DNA from: Loktanella atrilutea
GTDB lineage: Bacteria; Pseudomonadota; Alphaproteobacteria; Rhodobacterales; Rhodobacteraceae
Assembly: GCF_900128995.1 (NCBI RefSeq)
Contig: NZ_FQUE01000003.1
Location: 186,001 to 250,000, forward strand
Direction of reading: 5' to 3'
Length of the DNA stretch: 64,000 nt
Part shown: one piece after another, positions 1 to 11,295 of the stretch
Layout: each line of letters opens with the position of its first letter
How positions within the stretch are numbered: position 1 is the first letter of the stretch
Notes under the pieces: generated by a model
What the model saw: only the letters and a program-made list of their open reading frames with translations
The model's database searches: none
Told to the model about the DNA's origin: nothing
Translations under genes and position numbers: made by a program

Positions 1-2
1 TC

Positions 3-524
3 GTGAACGTGAATTATCTGGGCGACATGGTGAGACTTCATCTGAAGGGACGCGACGTCGCGATCTCTGCCGAAGACCCCGTACTGGAAACCGGCGGGGG
101 CCTACGGCATGCGCTGCCCTTGCTGGGCGACGGTCCGGTCATGACGATGAATACGGATGCGGTCTGGAAAGGTCCCAATCCGCTGGCGGTTCTGGCGCAG
201 GCCTGGCAGCCGGAGATGGAAGGGCTTTTGCTGCTGGTTCCGCCCGCGCAGGTCAAGTGTCATACGGGGCGCGGCGATTTCAGCCTTGGTGACGATGGTC
301 GACTGAACCGGGCACCGGACCTGATTTATACAGGCGCGCAGATCATCCGGACCGAACGGCTTAAGGAAATCGGCGACAAGGTGTTCTCGCTCAACGCGCT
401 GTGGAACATCATGGCCGAGACCGGCGGCCTGCGCGGCGTGACCTATTCCGGTCAATGGTGCGATGTCGGACGGCCCGACAGCATCCCGGTGGCCGAAGCC
501 ATGCTGCACGCAGCCGATGTTTAA
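3..524 (+). CDS. Nucleotidyltransferase, MurU-like (5' end outside window)
   Basis: C-terminal 173 residues of a sugar-phosphate nucleotidyltransferase; the reading frame is open at the window edge, so the N-terminal nucleotide-binding signature is missing. Visible are the segments VNYLGDMV, ETGGGLRHALPLLG, NTDAVWKGPNPL and WCDVGRPDSI, typical of the small NTP-transferases that charge N-acetylmuramate 1-phosphate with UDP in peptidoglycan recycling. It overlaps addB by 8 bp, as in the common Rhodobacterales order kinase-nucleotidyltransferase-addB-addA. The family is clear; the exact sugar substrate is inferred from context. Confidence 0.75.
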   Translation: MNVNYLGDMVRLHLKGRDVAISAEDPVLETGGGLRHALPLLGDGPVMTMNTDAVWKGPNPLAVLAQAWQPEMEGLLLLVPPAQVKCHTGRGDFSLGDDGRLNRAPDLIYTGAQIIRTERLKEIGDKVFSLNALWNIMAETGGLRGVTYSGQWCDVGRPDSIPVAEAMLHAADV

Positions 525-3450
525 ACCGTCATCGACACCCCGCGTTTATGGTCTGCCGCCGGGCGCCGACTTTGCAGCGGCGTTCGTCGATGGCCTGACA
601 GCTCGTAGCGATGATCTGACGGCTGTCCGGGTTTTCGTCAACGCGCCGCGTATGATGCGGCAGATCCAAGCCGCATTCGACAGGGGCCCGGCCCGTTTGC
701 TGCCCCGCATCCAGCCGGTCACGGACCTTGCGTTCGAAGGAACATTGGCGGGGCTGGCCGCACCGGTGTCGCCCTTGCGGCGGCGGCTTGAACTGTCGCG
801 GGCGGTGCATCGTCTGCTGGAAGCGGCGCCCGAACTTGCGCCGCGCAGCGCACTTTACGACCTGTCAGACAGCCTCGCGGCGCTGATGGACGAAATGCAC
901 GGCGAGGGCGTCGATCCGACGCGGCTGGCCGAACTGGACGTCAGCGACCAATCGGGACATTGGCAACGTTCGTTGCGGTTCCTGACCATCCTGCAGCCCT
1001 ATTTCGAGGCAGGACGCGACGCGCCAGACGTCGCTGCGCGGCAACGCATGGTCGTGACCGCTCTGATCGAGCGCTGGCAGACGCAACCACCGGCGGGCCC
1101 GGTGGTCGTCGCAGGGTCGACGGGGTCGCGGGGAGCCACCGGTCTGCTGATGCAGGCCGTCGCGCGATTGCCGCAAGGGGCTTTGGTGCTCCCGGGTTTC
1201 GACCATGACATGCCACAGGCAGTCTGGGACAGCATGGAGGCCGACCCGCCGCAGGAGGATCATCCGCAATACCGCTTCGCGCACTTGATGCGTGCACTAG
1301 ATCTGCAAGCCTCCAAGGTCTTGCCATGGACCACGAGAAAAGCCGCGGCCCCGGCGCGAAACCGCTTGATCTCTTTATCCCTGCGGCCTGCCCCCGTCAC
1401 CGATCAATGGCGCAGCGAGGGTGCGACTTTGGGTGATCTTTGCGCGGCCACCGATCTGGTCGATCTGGTCGAGACCGATAGCCCGCGGGCCGAGGCGGAA
1501 ACGATCGCCCTTCGGCTGCGGCAGGCAGCCGTTGCGGGACAGACGGCCGCGTTGATCAGTCCCGACCGGATGCTGACGCGGCAGGTCGCCGCTGCATTGG
1601 ACCGCTGGCAGATCAGGCCGGACGACAGTGCAGGCCTGCCGCTGGCCCTGTCAGCTCCGGGGCGCCTGCTGACACATGTGGTGCGCGCCCTGGGCCAGCC
1701 GGTGACGGCAGAGACGCTTCTTGTGCTTCTCAAACACCCACTTACCCATACGGGCAGCGACCGGCGCAACCAGCACCTGCTGTGGACGCGAGAGTTGGAA
1801 CTGAACCTGCGCCGCCGGGGGCCTCCGTTCATCGGCACGGGCACCGTCGCCGCATGGGTCGCCGAACGCGAAGCGCCCACCGCCGAGCTGACCGGTTGGG
1901 CCACTTGGGTGGGACGTGTCGTTGCGCTGCTGTGTCACGACGGCACCTTGCCGATCGCCACACATCTGGACAGACACATGGCAGCGACCGCGGCCCTTGC
2001 CGCCGGACCGACTGGCGCCACGAGTGGCGAGTTGTTCCTGCAGGCACCTGGTCGTGCGGCGAAAGGTGTCTGTGATGCATTGGCCCGAGACGCGGATGCA
2101 GGCGGTGACATGGACTTGCGTGATTATGCGTCCCTGTTCACGGCGCTTTTGGCGCAAGAGCAGGTCCGCAACGCCGAGGCGACCGATCCGCGCATCCTGA
2201 TCTGGGGCACGCTGGAGGCGCGGGTGGGCGGTGCGGACCTCGTGATCCTTGGCGGGTTGAACGACGGCGTCTGGCCCGGCACGCCAAAGCCCGATCCGTG
2301 GCTGAACCGTACGCTGCGCCAGCAGGCCGGGCTGCTGTTGCCGGAACGGCAGATCGGATTGTCGGCGCATGACTACCAGCAGGCCGCCTGCGCGCCCGCC
2401 GTGATGATAACGCGATCCCGCCGCAGTGCCGACGCGGAAACGGTCCCGTCGCGCTGGGTGAACCGATTGATCAATCTGATGCAGGGCCTGCCGGATCAGA
2501 ACGGACCTCAGGCGCTGGCTGCGATGCGCGCGCGGGGGGCGGAATGGGTCGCGCGCGCCGCCGCGATCTCTGCGCCCGTGGCAGCAGTGTCGCGGGCACC
2601 GCGACCTGCCCCCTGCCCGCCCGCGGCGGCCCGACCGCGCGACATTTCCGTGACGCAGATCAAGACGCTCTACCGCGACCCCTATGCGATCTACGCGCAA
2701 AAGGTGTTGCGGCTGCGGGCCCTTGATCCGGTGACGGCGGATGCAGATGCCCCGATGAAGGGGACCGTATTTCACAAGATTCTGGAAAAGTTCATTGCCC
2801 TGCGCCCGGATGCCGCCGACCCGGCTGCCATGACTCAGTTCCTGGTTGTCGCGGACACAGTCTTGGCCGAGCATTGTCCCTGGCCCACGGTGCGCCTGCA
2901 GTGGATGACGCAGCTTGAAAGCCTCGCCCCCGGATTTCTGGCGGACGAGGCATTGCGGCAGCAGGCCGGGCGAATGCTGGCGCTCGAAGCTTGGGGCGAC
3001 ATCGCCGTGCCCGGCCCTGACATGCGACTGACCTGCAAGGCGGACCGGATGGACGAGACTTCGGACGGCCGGACTTTGATCTACGATTACAAGACCGGCG
3101 CCATTCCCACGACCAAACAGCAGGCAAAATTCGACAAGCAGCTGCTGCTGGAGGCCGCGATGGTTGAGCGCGGCGGCTTTGCCGCGGTCGGTGCACGGCC
3201 AGTCGCGGGGGCGGCGTTTATTGGTTTCAACGCCGGGATGAAGACCGTTCCAGCCCCGCTGGATGACCATCCCCCCGCCCGCGTCTGGTCAGAGCTGACG
3301 ACATTCCTGACGATGACGAGCCAGCCGGACTGGGGCTATGTCGCGCGCCGGGCACCGGCAACGACGACCTATGACAGCTTTTATGACCACCTGTCGCGCT
3401 ACGGCGAATGGACGGACGCCGACCCCGCGCGGCGTGAGATACTGGAATGA
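517..3450 (+). CDS. addB: Double-strand break repair protein AddB
   Basis: Subunit of the AddAB helicase-nuclease that processes double-strand DNA ends for RecA recombination. 977 residues from ATG 517, which overlaps the upstream stop; an in-frame ATG at 463 lies inside the previous gene and is less likely. The C-terminal RecB-type nuclease domain has GTVFHKILEKF near residue 748 and the DYKTG motif near 855. I see none of the C-terminal cysteines that hold the iron-sulfur cluster in Bacillus AddB, which fits the alphaproteobacterial type. The stop overlaps the addA start (ATGA), so the two are co-translated. Confidence 0.93.
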   Translation: MFKPSSTPRVYGLPPGADFAAAFVDGLTARSDDLTAVRVFVNAPRMMRQIQAAFDRGPARLLPRIQPVTDLAFEGTLAGLAAPVSPLRRRLELSRAVHRLLEAAPELAPRSALYDLSDSLAALMDEMHGEGVDPTRLAELDVSDQSGHWQRSLRFLTILQPYFEAGRDAPDVAARQRMVVTALIERWQTQPPAGPVVVAGSTGSRGATGLLMQAVARLPQGALVLPGFDHDMPQAVWDSMEADPPQEDHPQYRFAHLMRALDLQASKVLPWTTRKAAAPARNRLISLSLRPAPVTDQWRSEGATLGDLCAATDLVDLVETDSPRAEAETIALRLRQAAVAGQTAALISPDRMLTRQVAAALDRWQIRPDDSAGLPLALSAPGRLLTHVVRALGQPVTAETLLVLLKHPLTHTGSDRRNQHLLWTRELELNLRRRGPPFIGTGTVAAWVAEREAPTAELTGWATWVGRVVALLCHDGTLPIATHLDRHMAATAALAAGPTGATSGELFLQAPGRAAKGVCDALARDADAGGDMDLRDYASLFTALLAQEQVRNAEATDPRILIWGTLEARVGGADLVILGGLNDGVWPGTPKPDPWLNRTLRQQAGLLLPERQIGLSAHDYQQAACAPAVMITRSRRSADAETVPSRWVNRLINLMQGLPDQNGPQALAAMRARGAEWVARAAAISAPVAAVSRAPRPAPCPPAAARPRDISVTQIKTLYRDPYAIYAQKVLRLRALDPVTADADAPMKGTVFHKILEKFIALRPDAADPAAMTQFLVVADTVLAEHCPWPTVRLQWMTQLESLAPGFLADEALRQQAGRMLALEAWGDIAVPGPDMRLTCKADRMDETSDGRTLIYDYKTGAIPTTKQQAKFDKQLLLEAAMVERGGFAAVGARPVAGAAFIGFNAGMKTVPAPLDDHPPARVWSELTTFLTMTSQPDWGYVARRAPATTTYDSFYDHLSRYGEWTDADPARREILE

Positions 3451-6400
3451 TCCGCGACGACGCCACCCGCAATCAGGTCGCCGCGGCCGATCCGACGTTG
3501 TCGACGTGGCTGTCCGCCAATGCGGGATCAGGCAAGACGCGGGTGTTGACCGATCGCGTGGCGCGGCTTCTGCTGGAAGGCGTGTCACCGCAGAACGTGC
3601 TATGCCTGACCTACACCAAGGCGGCCGCGGCCGAGATGCAGAACCGGCTGTTTAAGCGGCTGGGCGCCTGGGCGATGCAGGACGACGGATCGCTGCGTCA
3701 GGAACTGGCCGAGCTGGGGGTGGAGGGGGTCATCGCGCCTGAAAAGCTGTCTGCCGCCCGCCGCCTGTTCGCCCGCGCGATCGAGACGCCGGGCGGGCTG
3801 AAGATCCAGACGATCCACTCGTTCTGCGCCGGCATCCTGCGGCGTTTCCCGCTCGAGGCGGGGGTAAGCCCGAATTTCAGAGAAATAGAGGACCGGACGG
3901 CTGCCCTGATGCGCGCCGAGGTGCTCGACCGGATCGCAGCGGGATCGCAAGCTGGGCTGCTGGCCGACGTGTTGCGTTACTTCGGCGGAGGAGAGTTGGA
4001 CAAGCTGGTGCGCGAAGTGGCCGGGCGCAGCAATGACTTTGCCCGGCCCGCCGATACGGCGGCGCTGCGTGAGATGCTCGACATTCCATCAGGGCGCACG
4101 ATGGACGCCCTATTGTCAGAGGTTTTTGATGCCGATACGACCGAGATCATCCGTGACCTGATCCGCGCCTGCCGGACCGGCGGCTCTAACGACAACAAGG
4201 CGGCGGACAAGCTGATCGGGGTGAACCTGACGGCCCCCGGCGCCGGCGATCTGGCGATCCTTGAAAACGTCTTACTCTTCGGGGAAAGCTCTAAGGTGAA
4301 CGAGCCATTCAGCCCGAAATACGACAGTTTTCCGACAAAGGCCGTCCGCACCGCCCACCCTGACCTGACCGATGCACTGGCAGGCTTGATGGAAACAGTC
4401 GCGGCCCTGCGCGGCGAGCGGTTGGCGCTGATGGCTTTTGACCGCAGCGTGGCGTTGCACCGGTTCGCCCATGTCTTCGTACGCGATTACGAAGCAAAAA
4501 AGACGGCGCTGGGCGTGCTCGACTTCGACGACTTGATCGGCAAGGCGCGGCAGCTGCTGACGGACAAGTCAGTTGCAGCTTGGGTGCTGTTCCGCCTCGA
4601 CGGCGGAATCGACCACCTGTTGGTGGACGAGGCGCAGGATACCTCTCCCGCGCAATGGGCGGTCGTACAGCACCTGACACGCGAGTTCGTCAGCGGCGAG
4701 GGTGCGCGCGATACCCGAAGGACGGTCTTCGTTGTCGGTGACAAGAAGCAGTCGATCTATTCCTTCCAAGGCGCCGACCCGGCGGAGTTCGACCGGATGC
4801 GCGACTATTTCGACAATGCTCTGCGCCAGATCGAGGATCCACTGCAGACACGGACGCTGGCACATTCCTTCCGCTCTTCGCTGGCAGTGCTGCGGGTCGT
4901 GGACAATACCTTTGTCCGGGAGCGCGCGGAGGGTCTTGGAGACGTGTCTCAGCACATCGCCTTCAACGCCGACATGCCCGGGCGGGTCGATCTGTGGCCC
5001 GTCATAAGCCCCGAAAAGGCCACCGACGATCCTGACGACGACTGGCTGAAACCGGTGGACGAGGTCAGTGCGGACCATCACCTCGTGCAGATGGCGGACC
5101 GTGTGGCGCGCCAGATCAAGCGGATGATCCGGGAGGAAACACTGCCCGTGAAGGTCGGCGATAGATATGGCCGCCGGCCGGTGCACGCGGGTGACGTGCT
5201 GATCCTTGTGCAAAGTCGGCAGAACCTGCTGTTCCCGGAGCTGATCCGCGCCTGCAAGCAAGCGGGTCTGCCCATCGCCGGTGCGGATGTGCTGCGGGTG
5301 GGTGGAGAATTGGCGGTGAAGGATATCGCGGCGCTCCTGCGATTCTTGGCACTTCCGGAGGATGACCTTTCGCTTGCGGCGGCGTTGCGCTCTCCACTTT
5401 TCGGGTGGTCGGAACAGCAGCTTTTCACGTTGGCGCACAGGCGACCCGAGAAAAGCTACTTGTGGGAAGCTCTGCGCCGGCAAGCGGATGCTGATAGGAC
5501 GACCGACATTCTGTACGATATGCTGGAACAGGCGGATTTCCTGCGCCCCTATGATCTGATCGCGCGACTGCTGGTGCGTCATGGTGGTCGGCAAGCGCTG
5601 GTGGCACGGCTTGGGGCAGAGGCGGAGGACGGGATCGATGCCCTGCTGGCGCAGGCACTCGCCTACGAGGCCGACAATACACCCAGCCTGACCGGCTTTT
5701 TGACCTGGATGGATACGGACGATCTGACGGTGAAACGGCAGATCGACGCGCAGGGCGACCAGATCCGCGTGATGACGGTTCATGGCGCCAAGGGGCTGGA
5801 AGCGCCCATCGTCATCCTGCCCGACACCGCCGAGCGCAAGAACGAGGTGAAGTCGCAGATTTTGACGGGGAATGCACCGCTTTGGAAGACCTTGAAGGCT
5901 GACATGCCGCCAGCCATGGCGGTCCACCATGATTCTATCGCCGCCGCTCAGGCGCGCGAAAGGCTGCGGCTGCTTTACGTCGCGATGACGCGCGCGGAAA
6001 GCTGGCTGATCGTCGGCGCAGCTGGCGAGACGGGCAAGTCCGGGACCGCGTGGCACGATCTAGTGGCCGAAGGCGTCAGTCAGTCGGCCGGCACAGAGGC
6101 GCTGGCCGGCTATCTGGTGGTGCAACGGGTTGAGCATGGGAACTGGCACGGCGGCGCGTTGCAGCCACCGCCGCTGCGGACGGTCGCCGCCGGACCGGCC
6201 GAGACACTGGCACCGCTGCCGGAAGCGGTGCGCACGGTCACTGTCCAACCGTCAAACCTTGGCGGCGACAAGACCATTGCGGGCGAGGGCGAAGATGGTG
6301 ACGCTGCATCGCTCATTCGCGGCAGTCTGATCCATTTGTTGTTGGAACATCTCCCCGCCCTGCCCCCGGCAGATCGGCGACGTGTCGGCGCGCGCCTTGT

Positions 6401-6833
6401 CGAGGCCACGCCGGATGCCGAAACCGTGCCCACCGACGACCTGATCGACGCGGTATTGTCGTTGATCGACGCGCCGCATCTGGCAACTCTCTATGCCCCT
6501 GACACGCTGGCAGAAGTCGGTATCACTGCCGACCTGCCGGAACTGGGCCGAATGCACGGGACCATCGATCGGCTGATCGTGACGCCTGACACCGTGACGG
6601 CGGTGGATTTCAAAACCAATCGCAATACGCCTGACAGGGTCGAGGACGTGCCGGACGGTTTGTTGCGGCAGATGGGGGCCTACGCTGCGGCGCTGGGGCA
6701 AATCTATCCCGGCCGCCGGATCGAGACTGCGATCCTCTGGACCCGGCCAGCGATCCTGATGAATCTGCCCCCTGCCCTGACGGCCGCGGCGCTGGCGCGC
6801 AGCGTCCTTGACGTTCGAGGGGCGCGTTCATAG
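3447..6833 (+). CDS. addA: Double-strand break repair helicase-nuclease AddA
   Basis: UvrD-type superfamily 1 helicase with a C-terminal nuclease, 1128 residues. Walker A is SANAGSGKT with Lys30; motif Ia is [11 protein letters not shown]; motif II is DEAQ at 394-397; motif III is [13 protein letters not shown]; motif V is [11 protein letters not shown]; motif VI is [10 protein letters not shown]. The nuclease signature DFKTNRN lies near residue 1054. It partners with AddB, whose stop codon overlaps its ATG by 4 bp. All helicase motifs look intact. Confidence 0.96.
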   Translation: MIRDDATRNQVAAADPTLSTWLSANAGSGKTRVLTDRVARLLLEGVSPQNVLCLTYTKAAAAEMQNRLFKRLGAWAMQDDGSLRQELAELGVEGVIAPEKLSAARRLFARAIETPGGLKIQTIHSFCAGILRRFPLEAGVSPNFREIEDRTAALMRAEVLDRIAAGSQAGLLADVLRYFGGGELDKLVREVAGRSNDFARPADTAALREMLDIPSGRTMDALLSEVFDADTTEIIRDLIRACRTGGSNDNKAADKLIGVNLTAPGAGDLAILENVLLFGESSKVNEPFSPKYDSFPTKAVRTAHPDLTDALAGLMETVAALRGERLALMAFDRSVALHRFAHVFVRDYEAKKTALGVLDFDDLIGKARQLLTDKSVAAWVLFRLDGGIDHLLVDEAQDTSPAQWAVVQHLTREFVSGEGARDTRRTVFVVGDKKQSIYSFQGADPAEFDRMRDYFDNALRQIEDPLQTRTLAHSFRSSLAVLRVVDNTFVRERAEGLGDVSQHIAFNADMPGRVDLWPVISPEKATDDPDDDWLKPVDEVSADHHLVQMADRVARQIKRMIREETLPVKVGDRYGRRPVHAGDVLILVQSRQNLLFPELIRACKQAGLPIAGADVLRVGGELAVKDIAALLRFLALPEDDLSLAAALRSPLFGWSEQQLFTLAHRRPEKSYLWEALRRQADADRTTDILYDMLEQADFLRPYDLIARLLVRHGGRQALVARLGAEAEDGIDALLAQALAYEADNTPSLTGFLTWMDTDDLTVKRQIDAQGDQIRVMTVHGAKGLEAPIVILPDTAERKNEVKSQILTGNAPLWKTLKADMPPAMAVHHDSIAAAQARERLRLLYVAMTRAESWLIVGAAGETGKSGTAWHDLVAEGVSQSAGTEALAGYLVVQRVEHGNWHGGALQPPPLRTVAAGPAETLAPLPEAVRTVTVQPSNLGGDKTIAGEGEDGDAASLIRGSLIHLLLEHLPALPPADRRRVGARLVEATPDAETVPTDDLIDAVLSLIDAPHLATLYAPDTLAEVGITADLPELGRMHGTIDRLIVTPDTVTAVDFKTNRNTPDRVEDVPDGLLRQMGAYAAALGQIYPGRRIETAILWTRPAILMNLPPALTAAALARSVLDVRGARS

Positions 6834-6836
6834 GTT
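6808..6836 (+). promoter_or_regulatory. Candidate trxA promoter
   Basis: TTGACG (6808-6813), a 17-bp spacer and TAGGTT (6831-6836), placed over the last codons of addA and ending 35 bp before the trxA ATG. This would let trxA be transcribed apart from addBA. The -35 is good and the -10 is weak; read by eye only. Confidence 0.35.
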
Positions 6837-6871
6837 CCAGCCCTGACACACAATCCGATTGGAGAAGCCCC

Positions 6872-7192
6872 ATGGCTACCACCGCCGTCACCGACGCCAC
6901 CTTCGACACAGAAGTGCGCCAGTCCGACATTCCCGTTGTCGTCGATTTCTGGGCCGAATGGTGCGGTCCGTGCAAGCAGATCGGCCCGGCGCTGGAGGAG
7001 ATCAGCGAAGAGCTGAAAGGCAAGGTGAAAATCGTCAAGGTCAACGTCGACGACAATCCCAATTCTCCTGCCCAGATGGGCGTGCGCGGCATCCCGGCGC
7101 TCTTCGTCTTCAAGAATGGCGAAGTCGTGTCGAACAAGGCAGGCGCTGCGCCGAAGGCATCGCTGAAGGGATGGATCGAAGGCGCGATCTAA
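6872..7192 (+). CDS. trxA: Thioredoxin
   Basis: Cytoplasmic dithiol-disulfide reductase of 106 residues, the normal length for thioredoxin 1. The redox motif WCGPC is at 30-34 in the context [12 protein letters not shown], and the cis-proline segment [11 protein letters not shown] is present. ATG 6872 follows a GGAGAA ribosome binding site. It lies 38 bp after addA and is followed by a hairpin at 7217-7241. Addition of trxA after addBA is usual in Rhodobacterales. Confidence 0.97.
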   Translation: MATTAVTDATFDTEVRQSDIPVVVDFWAEWCGPCKQIGPALEEISEELKGKVKIVKVNVDDNPNSPAQMGVRGIPALFVFKNGEVVSNKAGAAPKASLKGWIEGAI

Positions 7193-7216
7193 GCCTAACT
7201 GGCTGATCGACTAGCA

Positions 7217-7241
7217 AAGGGCGTCCCGACGGGGCGCCCTT
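7217..7241. terminator. Hairpin terminator between convergent genes
   Basis: Inverted repeat AAGGGCG / CGCCCTT with an 11-nt loop, between the end of trxA (7192) and the end of the opposite-strand gene (7249). The downstream T-run is poor, so it may work with Rho or in both directions. Confidence 0.6.
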
Positions 7242-7248
7242 CGTCGTA

Positions 7249-8169
7249 TCAGACCGGCCAGCCATGTCGGCGCAGGGCATACGCGATCCTTGTCGTGACC
7301 TCCTGTGCCGGGCGTCCTGCGTTGATCGACATGCGCTGCAGGAACCACCAAAGGTAGGTTTCGAATTCCGATGTCTCACGCCAGTTGGCGAAGGCTGCTT
7401 CGACACCGTCGCGCGGGACGTTGCCGGCAATGTGGTGAAAATCGATCTGGGCAAAAAGGACGGCCGGCTTGCGGAAGAAATAGCCCGCAAGCGCGACCGA
7501 AGAGTTTTGCGTCACCACAAGTTGGCAGGCGTTCAGGCACGTCACCATGTCCTGCGTGCCGATGCTGACGTTGCCATGACGGGTCTCGATTTCGGCGAGC
7601 GCGGCACGGTCGCGGTCGTCGTAGCGCTCTTTCGGATGCAGCGTCGCGATCACGTCGTTATGCGGAAACAAGGTTGCGGTGCGTGATATCATCTCGACCG
7701 GACTACACGACTGGAAGGACCGGTGCTTACGGATCAGGCCCTGAAGCGGAATGTAGATTGGACCATCAGCCACAGCCTCGTGCCGGGCCTGCGGAAACAA
7801 TCTCTTGCGCCAGGATGCAACAAAGTGTCTGGCAGCGTCGCGGTCGACCGTGTCTGGATCAAATGGTGCCAAAGCGACGTCCCATTCCCAACGTCGCGCC
7901 GAGGCTTCGATTTGCCAGAAGGGATAGAAGTAGGACCGACGCATGGTGAGGGCGCGCGGATGGCTGGGGGCGTCCATATGATAGAGCGCAAAACCCGGCC
8001 GATCCGCGGAAGCACGGCGCGCTGCATCGGTATTCTCAGTATAGAAAACCCGAAGTCCTGCATCACAGACCGTCTTGGCGACCAGCGCAATAAAATTGTG
8101 ACGTCCTTCCCGGGCGCTGTCCAGCAGTCCAGTGTCCAGATAAAATGTGACGTCACCGGATCGGCCCAT
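7249..8169 (-). CDS. Capsule polysaccharide synthesis-like protein (GT-B-type)
   Basis: 306-residue protein without signal peptide or clear membrane segments. Its C-terminal half, with [15 protein letters not shown] and [20 protein letters not shown], resembles the second Rossmann half of the Kdo-transferase-like capsule proteins (KpsS/KpsC type) and related GT-B glycosyltransferases, where NSS and GKP-type motifs bind the sugar nucleotide. This is a pattern-level match; the acceptor and donor are unknown. It is alone on the minus strand between trxA and hslV, not next to other glycan genes. The start at 8169 is the first ATG of the frame and was not tested against alternatives. Confidence 0.55.
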   Translation of the reverse strand: MGRSGDVTFYLDTGLLDSAREGRHNFIALVAKTVCDAGLRVFYTENTDAARRASADRPGFALYHMDAPSHPRALTMRRSYFYPFWQIEASARRWEWDVALAPFDPDTVDRDAARHFVASWRKRLFPQARHEAVADGPIYIPLQGLIRKHRSFQSCSPVEMISRTATLFPHNDVIATLHPKERYDDRDRAALAEIETRHGNVSIGTQDMVTCLNACQLVVTQNSSVALAGYFFRKPAVLFAQIDFHHIAGNVPRDGVEAAFANWRETSEFETYLWWFLQRMSINAGRPAQEVTTRIAYALRRHGWPV

Positions 8170-8270
8170 GGCCGGACGGTAGGGTTACGGCTGGATGCGT
8201 TCAAGGCCCGACCTTGTCGCCCGCGGCGGTGGCGTCCATATACCGGGTAGCAAAATACAAGGAGGCTCTC

Positions 8271-8828
8271 ATGAGCCGTGAAGATTTTCCCGGCTGGCAC
8301 GGGACGACAATCATCGGTGTTCGCAAGGGCGGCCAAGTCGTCATTGCGGGCGACGGACAGGTCAGTCTGGGCCAGACGGTCATCAAGGGCACTGCCCGCA
8401 AGGTGCGGCGTCTGGCGGTGAAGGGTACGGATGTCGTCTGCGGTTTCGCAGGGTCGACCGCCGATGCCTTCGCGCTGCTCGAACGGTTGGAAAAGAAGTT
8501 GGAGGCGACGCCCGGCCAGTTGCAGCGTGCCTGCGTGGAGCTGGCGAAGGACTGGCGCACCGACAAGTATCTGCAGAAGCTGGAGGCGATGCTGATCGTC
8601 AGCGACGGCAGCGATCTTTACGTCATTACCGGCGCGGGCGATGTGCTGGAACCCGAACATGACGTCACCGCCATCGGGTCGGGGGGCAACTACGCGCTTG
8701 CCGCGGCGCGGGCGCTGATGGACACCGACATGGATGCCGAACAGATCGCGCGCCGGGCGATGGCGATCGCGTCGGACATCTGCGTCTATACCAACGGCAA
8801 CCTGACCGTCGAGACCATCGCTCGATGA
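8271..8828 (+). CDS. hslV: ATP-dependent protease HslV, proteolytic subunit
   Basis: Threonine peptidase of the HslVU protease, 185 residues. ATG 8271 follows an AAGGAGG ribosome binding site; earlier in-frame codons lack one. The mature enzyme should begin at Thr12 (TTIIGVRKG) after removal of an 11-residue propeptide, longer than the single Met in E. coli but usual in alphaproteobacteria. Conserved [12 protein letters not shown] and [15 protein letters not shown] are present. The stop overlaps the next gene (ATGA), which separates it from its ATPase hslU. Confidence 0.96.
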   Translation: MSREDFPGWHGTTIIGVRKGGQVVIAGDGQVSLGQTVIKGTARKVRRLAVKGTDVVCGFAGSTADAFALLERLEKKLEATPGQLQRACVELAKDWRTDKYLQKLEAMLIVSDGSDLYVITGAGDVLEPEHDVTAIGSGGNYALAAARALMDTDMDAEQIARRAMAIASDICVYTNGNLTVETIAR

Positions 8829-9889
8829 TTGACCGTGACGACCTGCGCGCAGCCACCGCCGCGGGTGTCATATCCGAGGCGCAGGCCGCATCCCTTGCCA
8901 GCCTGGCCGACAGCCGGCGAGGCGCGCGAGAAGGACTAGCGGCGGGTGACGAACCGTTCGAGCTGTTCCGCGGATTTAATGAGATCTTTATCGTCGTCGG
9001 ACTGCTGATCCTGTCGTCGGGCTGGGTCGGCGTCGTCACACTCTTCGTGGGGGTCAGCGACCGTGGCAACGGTGCGCTGATCGGCCTTCTGACAGCGGCC
9101 CTGACTTGGGTGCTGTCGGAATACTTCGTGATCCGCCGGCGGATGGTGGCGCCGGCCATAGCGCTCTCGATCATGTTTGCGCTGACGGCTTTGCTGTCTT
9201 TCGGCATCTGGTTCGCGCAGCCCTTCATGGTGGCGCAAAACGATTTCAGCAGCCTGCCCTGGCCCGCCGTCTGCGCGACGCTGGCGGTGCTGGTCTATTG
9301 GGCCCGGTTCCGTGTGCCCTTCGCGCTGGCCATCGTCGCCGTAGGGCTCTTCTCCATCGGCATCTTGATCGCCGCCATCGCCCGCGGCACCCCGGCCACC
9401 TGGGTCGAGATGTTCAAGCTTTCGGCCGATGGGCCCTTTGCCTGGATCACGCTTGTGCTGGGTCTTGCCGTCTTTGGTGTCGCGATGCGGTTCGACATGT
9501 CCGATCCGCACCGCGTCACCCGGCGATCGGCGAACGGGTTCTGGCTGCATGTCGTCGCGGCCCCCGCGCTGGTCAACACCGTCGCGCTGTCGTTGCTGGA
9601 CCGGGGCGGGGCGGCAAATCTCTTCCTGCTGGCGATTCTCGGGCTGTTTGCCCTCGTCGCCATTGTCATCGACCGCCGGTCGTTCCTGATCGCCGCCATC
9701 GGATACATCGTCACGCTGTCGTTGACCGTCTTTCGCGGCGAAAGTGCCGCCCTGCCGATCCTGATGCTCGGGATCGTTCTTCTCCTCCTCGGCGCGTTCT
9801 GGGCCCCTATTCGCGCCACCCTCCTGCGGCCCTTGGCGGGGGTGCTGCCCCTTGACCGTCTGCCGCCCGTTTCCCTGACAAAGGACTGA
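8825..9889 (+). CDS. Polytopic membrane protein between hslV and hslU
   Basis: 354 residues with a cytosolic-looking N-terminus of about 45 residues ([19 protein letters not shown], reminiscent of the DUF2157 N-terminal region) and then about ten hydrophobic helices. No catalytic motif or transporter signature is recognised. It overlaps hslV by 4 bp and ends 2 bp before hslU, so it must be co-transcribed and probably translationally coupled with both. A role in envelope stress beside the HslVU protease is only a guess from position. Confidence 0.7.
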   Translation: MIDRDDLRAATAAGVISEAQAASLASLADSRRGAREGLAAGDEPFELFRGFNEIFIVVGLLILSSGWVGVVTLFVGVSDRGNGALIGLLTAALTWVLSEYFVIRRRMVAPAIALSIMFALTALLSFGIWFAQPFMVAQNDFSSLPWPAVCATLAVLVYWARFRVPFALAIVAVGLFSIGILIAAIARGTPATWVEMFKLSADGPFAWITLVLGLAVFGVAMRFDMSDPHRVTRRSANGFWLHVVAAPALVNTVALSLLDRGGAANLFLLAILGLFALVAIVIDRRSFLIAAIGYIVTLSLTVFRGESAALPILMLGIVLLLLGAFWAPIRATLLRPLAGVLPLDRLPPVSLTKD

Positions 9890-9891
9890 TC

Positions 9892-11190
9892 ATGACCGAT
9901 CTGACCCCCCGCGAAATCGTGTCCGAGCTGGACCGCTACATCATCGGCCAGAACGACGCAAAGCGTGCCGTGGCCGTCGCCATGCGCAACCGCTGGCGCC
10001 GTCAGCAACTGGGCGACGACCTCCGCGACGAGGTGTACCCGAAGAATATCCTGATGATCGGACCCACCGGCGTCGGCAAGACCGAAATCAGCCGCCGTCT
10101 GGCGAAACTCGCCCGTGCACCTTTCATCAAGGTCGAGGCGACGAAGTTCACTGAAGTCGGCTATGTGGGTCGCGACGTGGAACAGATTATCCGTGACCTT
10201 GTCGAAAGCGCGATCGTCGAGACGCGCACTTGGATGCGCGAGGATGTGAAGACCAAAGCGATCGAAGCCGCGATGGAGCGTGTCGTCACTGCCGTCGCTG
10301 GCAAGGACGCCCGTGAGGGTACCCGTGAGATGTTCCGCAAGAAGCTGAAGGACGGTCTACTGGACGACACGGTGATCGAGCTGGAGTTGAAGGACACCTC
10401 CAATCCGCTGGGTGGGTTCGAAATACCGGGCCAGCAGCCGGGGATGATGAATTTGGCCGACATGTTCGGCAAGATGTCCGGCGGGCGCACGGTTAAAAAA
10501 CGGATGACTGTTGCGGAAAGCTACGACGCCCTGATCGCGGACGAGGCGGACAAGCTTCTGGACGATGAGACCGTCACCAAGGCTGCTCTGGAGGCGGTGG
10601 AGCAATCCGGCATCGTCTTTCTGGACGAGATCGACAAGGTTTGCGCCAAGTCCGACGCGCGCAGCGCCGACGTCAGTCGTGAAGGCGTGCAGCGCGACCT
10701 TCTGCCGCTGATCGAGGGCACGACCGTCAGCACGAAGCACGGGCCGATCAAGACCGACCACATTCTCTTCATCGCCTCGGGGGCCTTCCACGTCGCCAAG
10801 CCGTCGGACCTGCTGCCGGAACTGCAGGGGCGTTTGCCGATCCGGGTGGAGCTCCGCGCGTTGACGGAGGAGGACTTCGTCCGCATCCTGACTGAGACGG
10901 ACAACGCGCTGACGTTGCAATACTCGGCGCTGATGAAGACCGAAAATGTAATTGTAACGTTCTCCGAGGACGGCATAGCGGAACTGGCCAAGATCGCAGC
11001 GCAGGTCAACGAGAGCGTGGAGAACATCGGCGCCCGCCGGCTCTATACCGTGATCGAGCGGGTGTTCGAGGACCTGTCCTTTACCGCGCCCGACCGGGGC
11101 GGAGAGGAGATCGTGATCGACGCCGCCTTCGTCGAGAAGCACTTGGGCGAGATGTCGCGGTCCACCGACCTGTCGCGCTACGTGCTCTGA
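9892..11190 (+). CDS. hslU: ATP-dependent protease ATPase subunit HslU
   Basis: AAA+ unfoldase that feeds substrates to HslV, 432 residues. Walker A GPTGVGKT is at 57-64, the pore-type segment [12 protein letters not shown] follows, Walker B FLDEIDK has Asp245-Glu246, and the C-terminus DLSRYVL matches the tail that docks into and activates HslV. Starts 2 bp after the membrane-protein gene, within the hslV operon. Confidence 0.97.
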   Translation: MTDLTPREIVSELDRYIIGQNDAKRAVAVAMRNRWRRQQLGDDLRDEVYPKNILMIGPTGVGKTEISRRLAKLARAPFIKVEATKFTEVGYVGRDVEQIIRDLVESAIVETRTWMREDVKTKAIEAAMERVVTAVAGKDAREGTREMFRKKLKDGLLDDTVIELELKDTSNPLGGFEIPGQQPGMMNLADMFGKMSGGRTVKKRMTVAESYDALIADEADKLLDDETVTKAALEAVEQSGIVFLDEIDKVCAKSDARSADVSREGVQRDLLPLIEGTTVSTKHGPIKTDHILFIASGAFHVAKPSDLLPELQGRLPIRVELRALTEEDFVRILTETDNALTLQYSALMKTENVIVTFSEDGIAELAKIAAQVNESVENIGARRLYTVIERVFEDLSFTAPDRGGEEIVIDAAFVEKHLGEMSRSTDLSRYVL

Positions 11191-11295
11191 TCCGCGCCAT
11201 GGCGGGGCAGGCCGCGATGCCGGCCCCCGACAAATCTGCGCGCTGATCCTCATTTCGCCCTTTCCCTCCAGCAGGTGTGGGATCACAAGGGCGCA

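Noticed and set aside
1651-3270. 539-codon open frame on the minus strand opposite addB
   Set aside because: Antisense shadow of a GC-rich gene; the translation is rich in Arg, Gln, His and Pro with no domain, while the plus-strand frame is clearly AddB.
4569-6056. 495-codon minus-strand open frame opposite addA
   Set aside because: Same kind of antisense shadow; AddA motifs cover the whole stretch on the plus strand.
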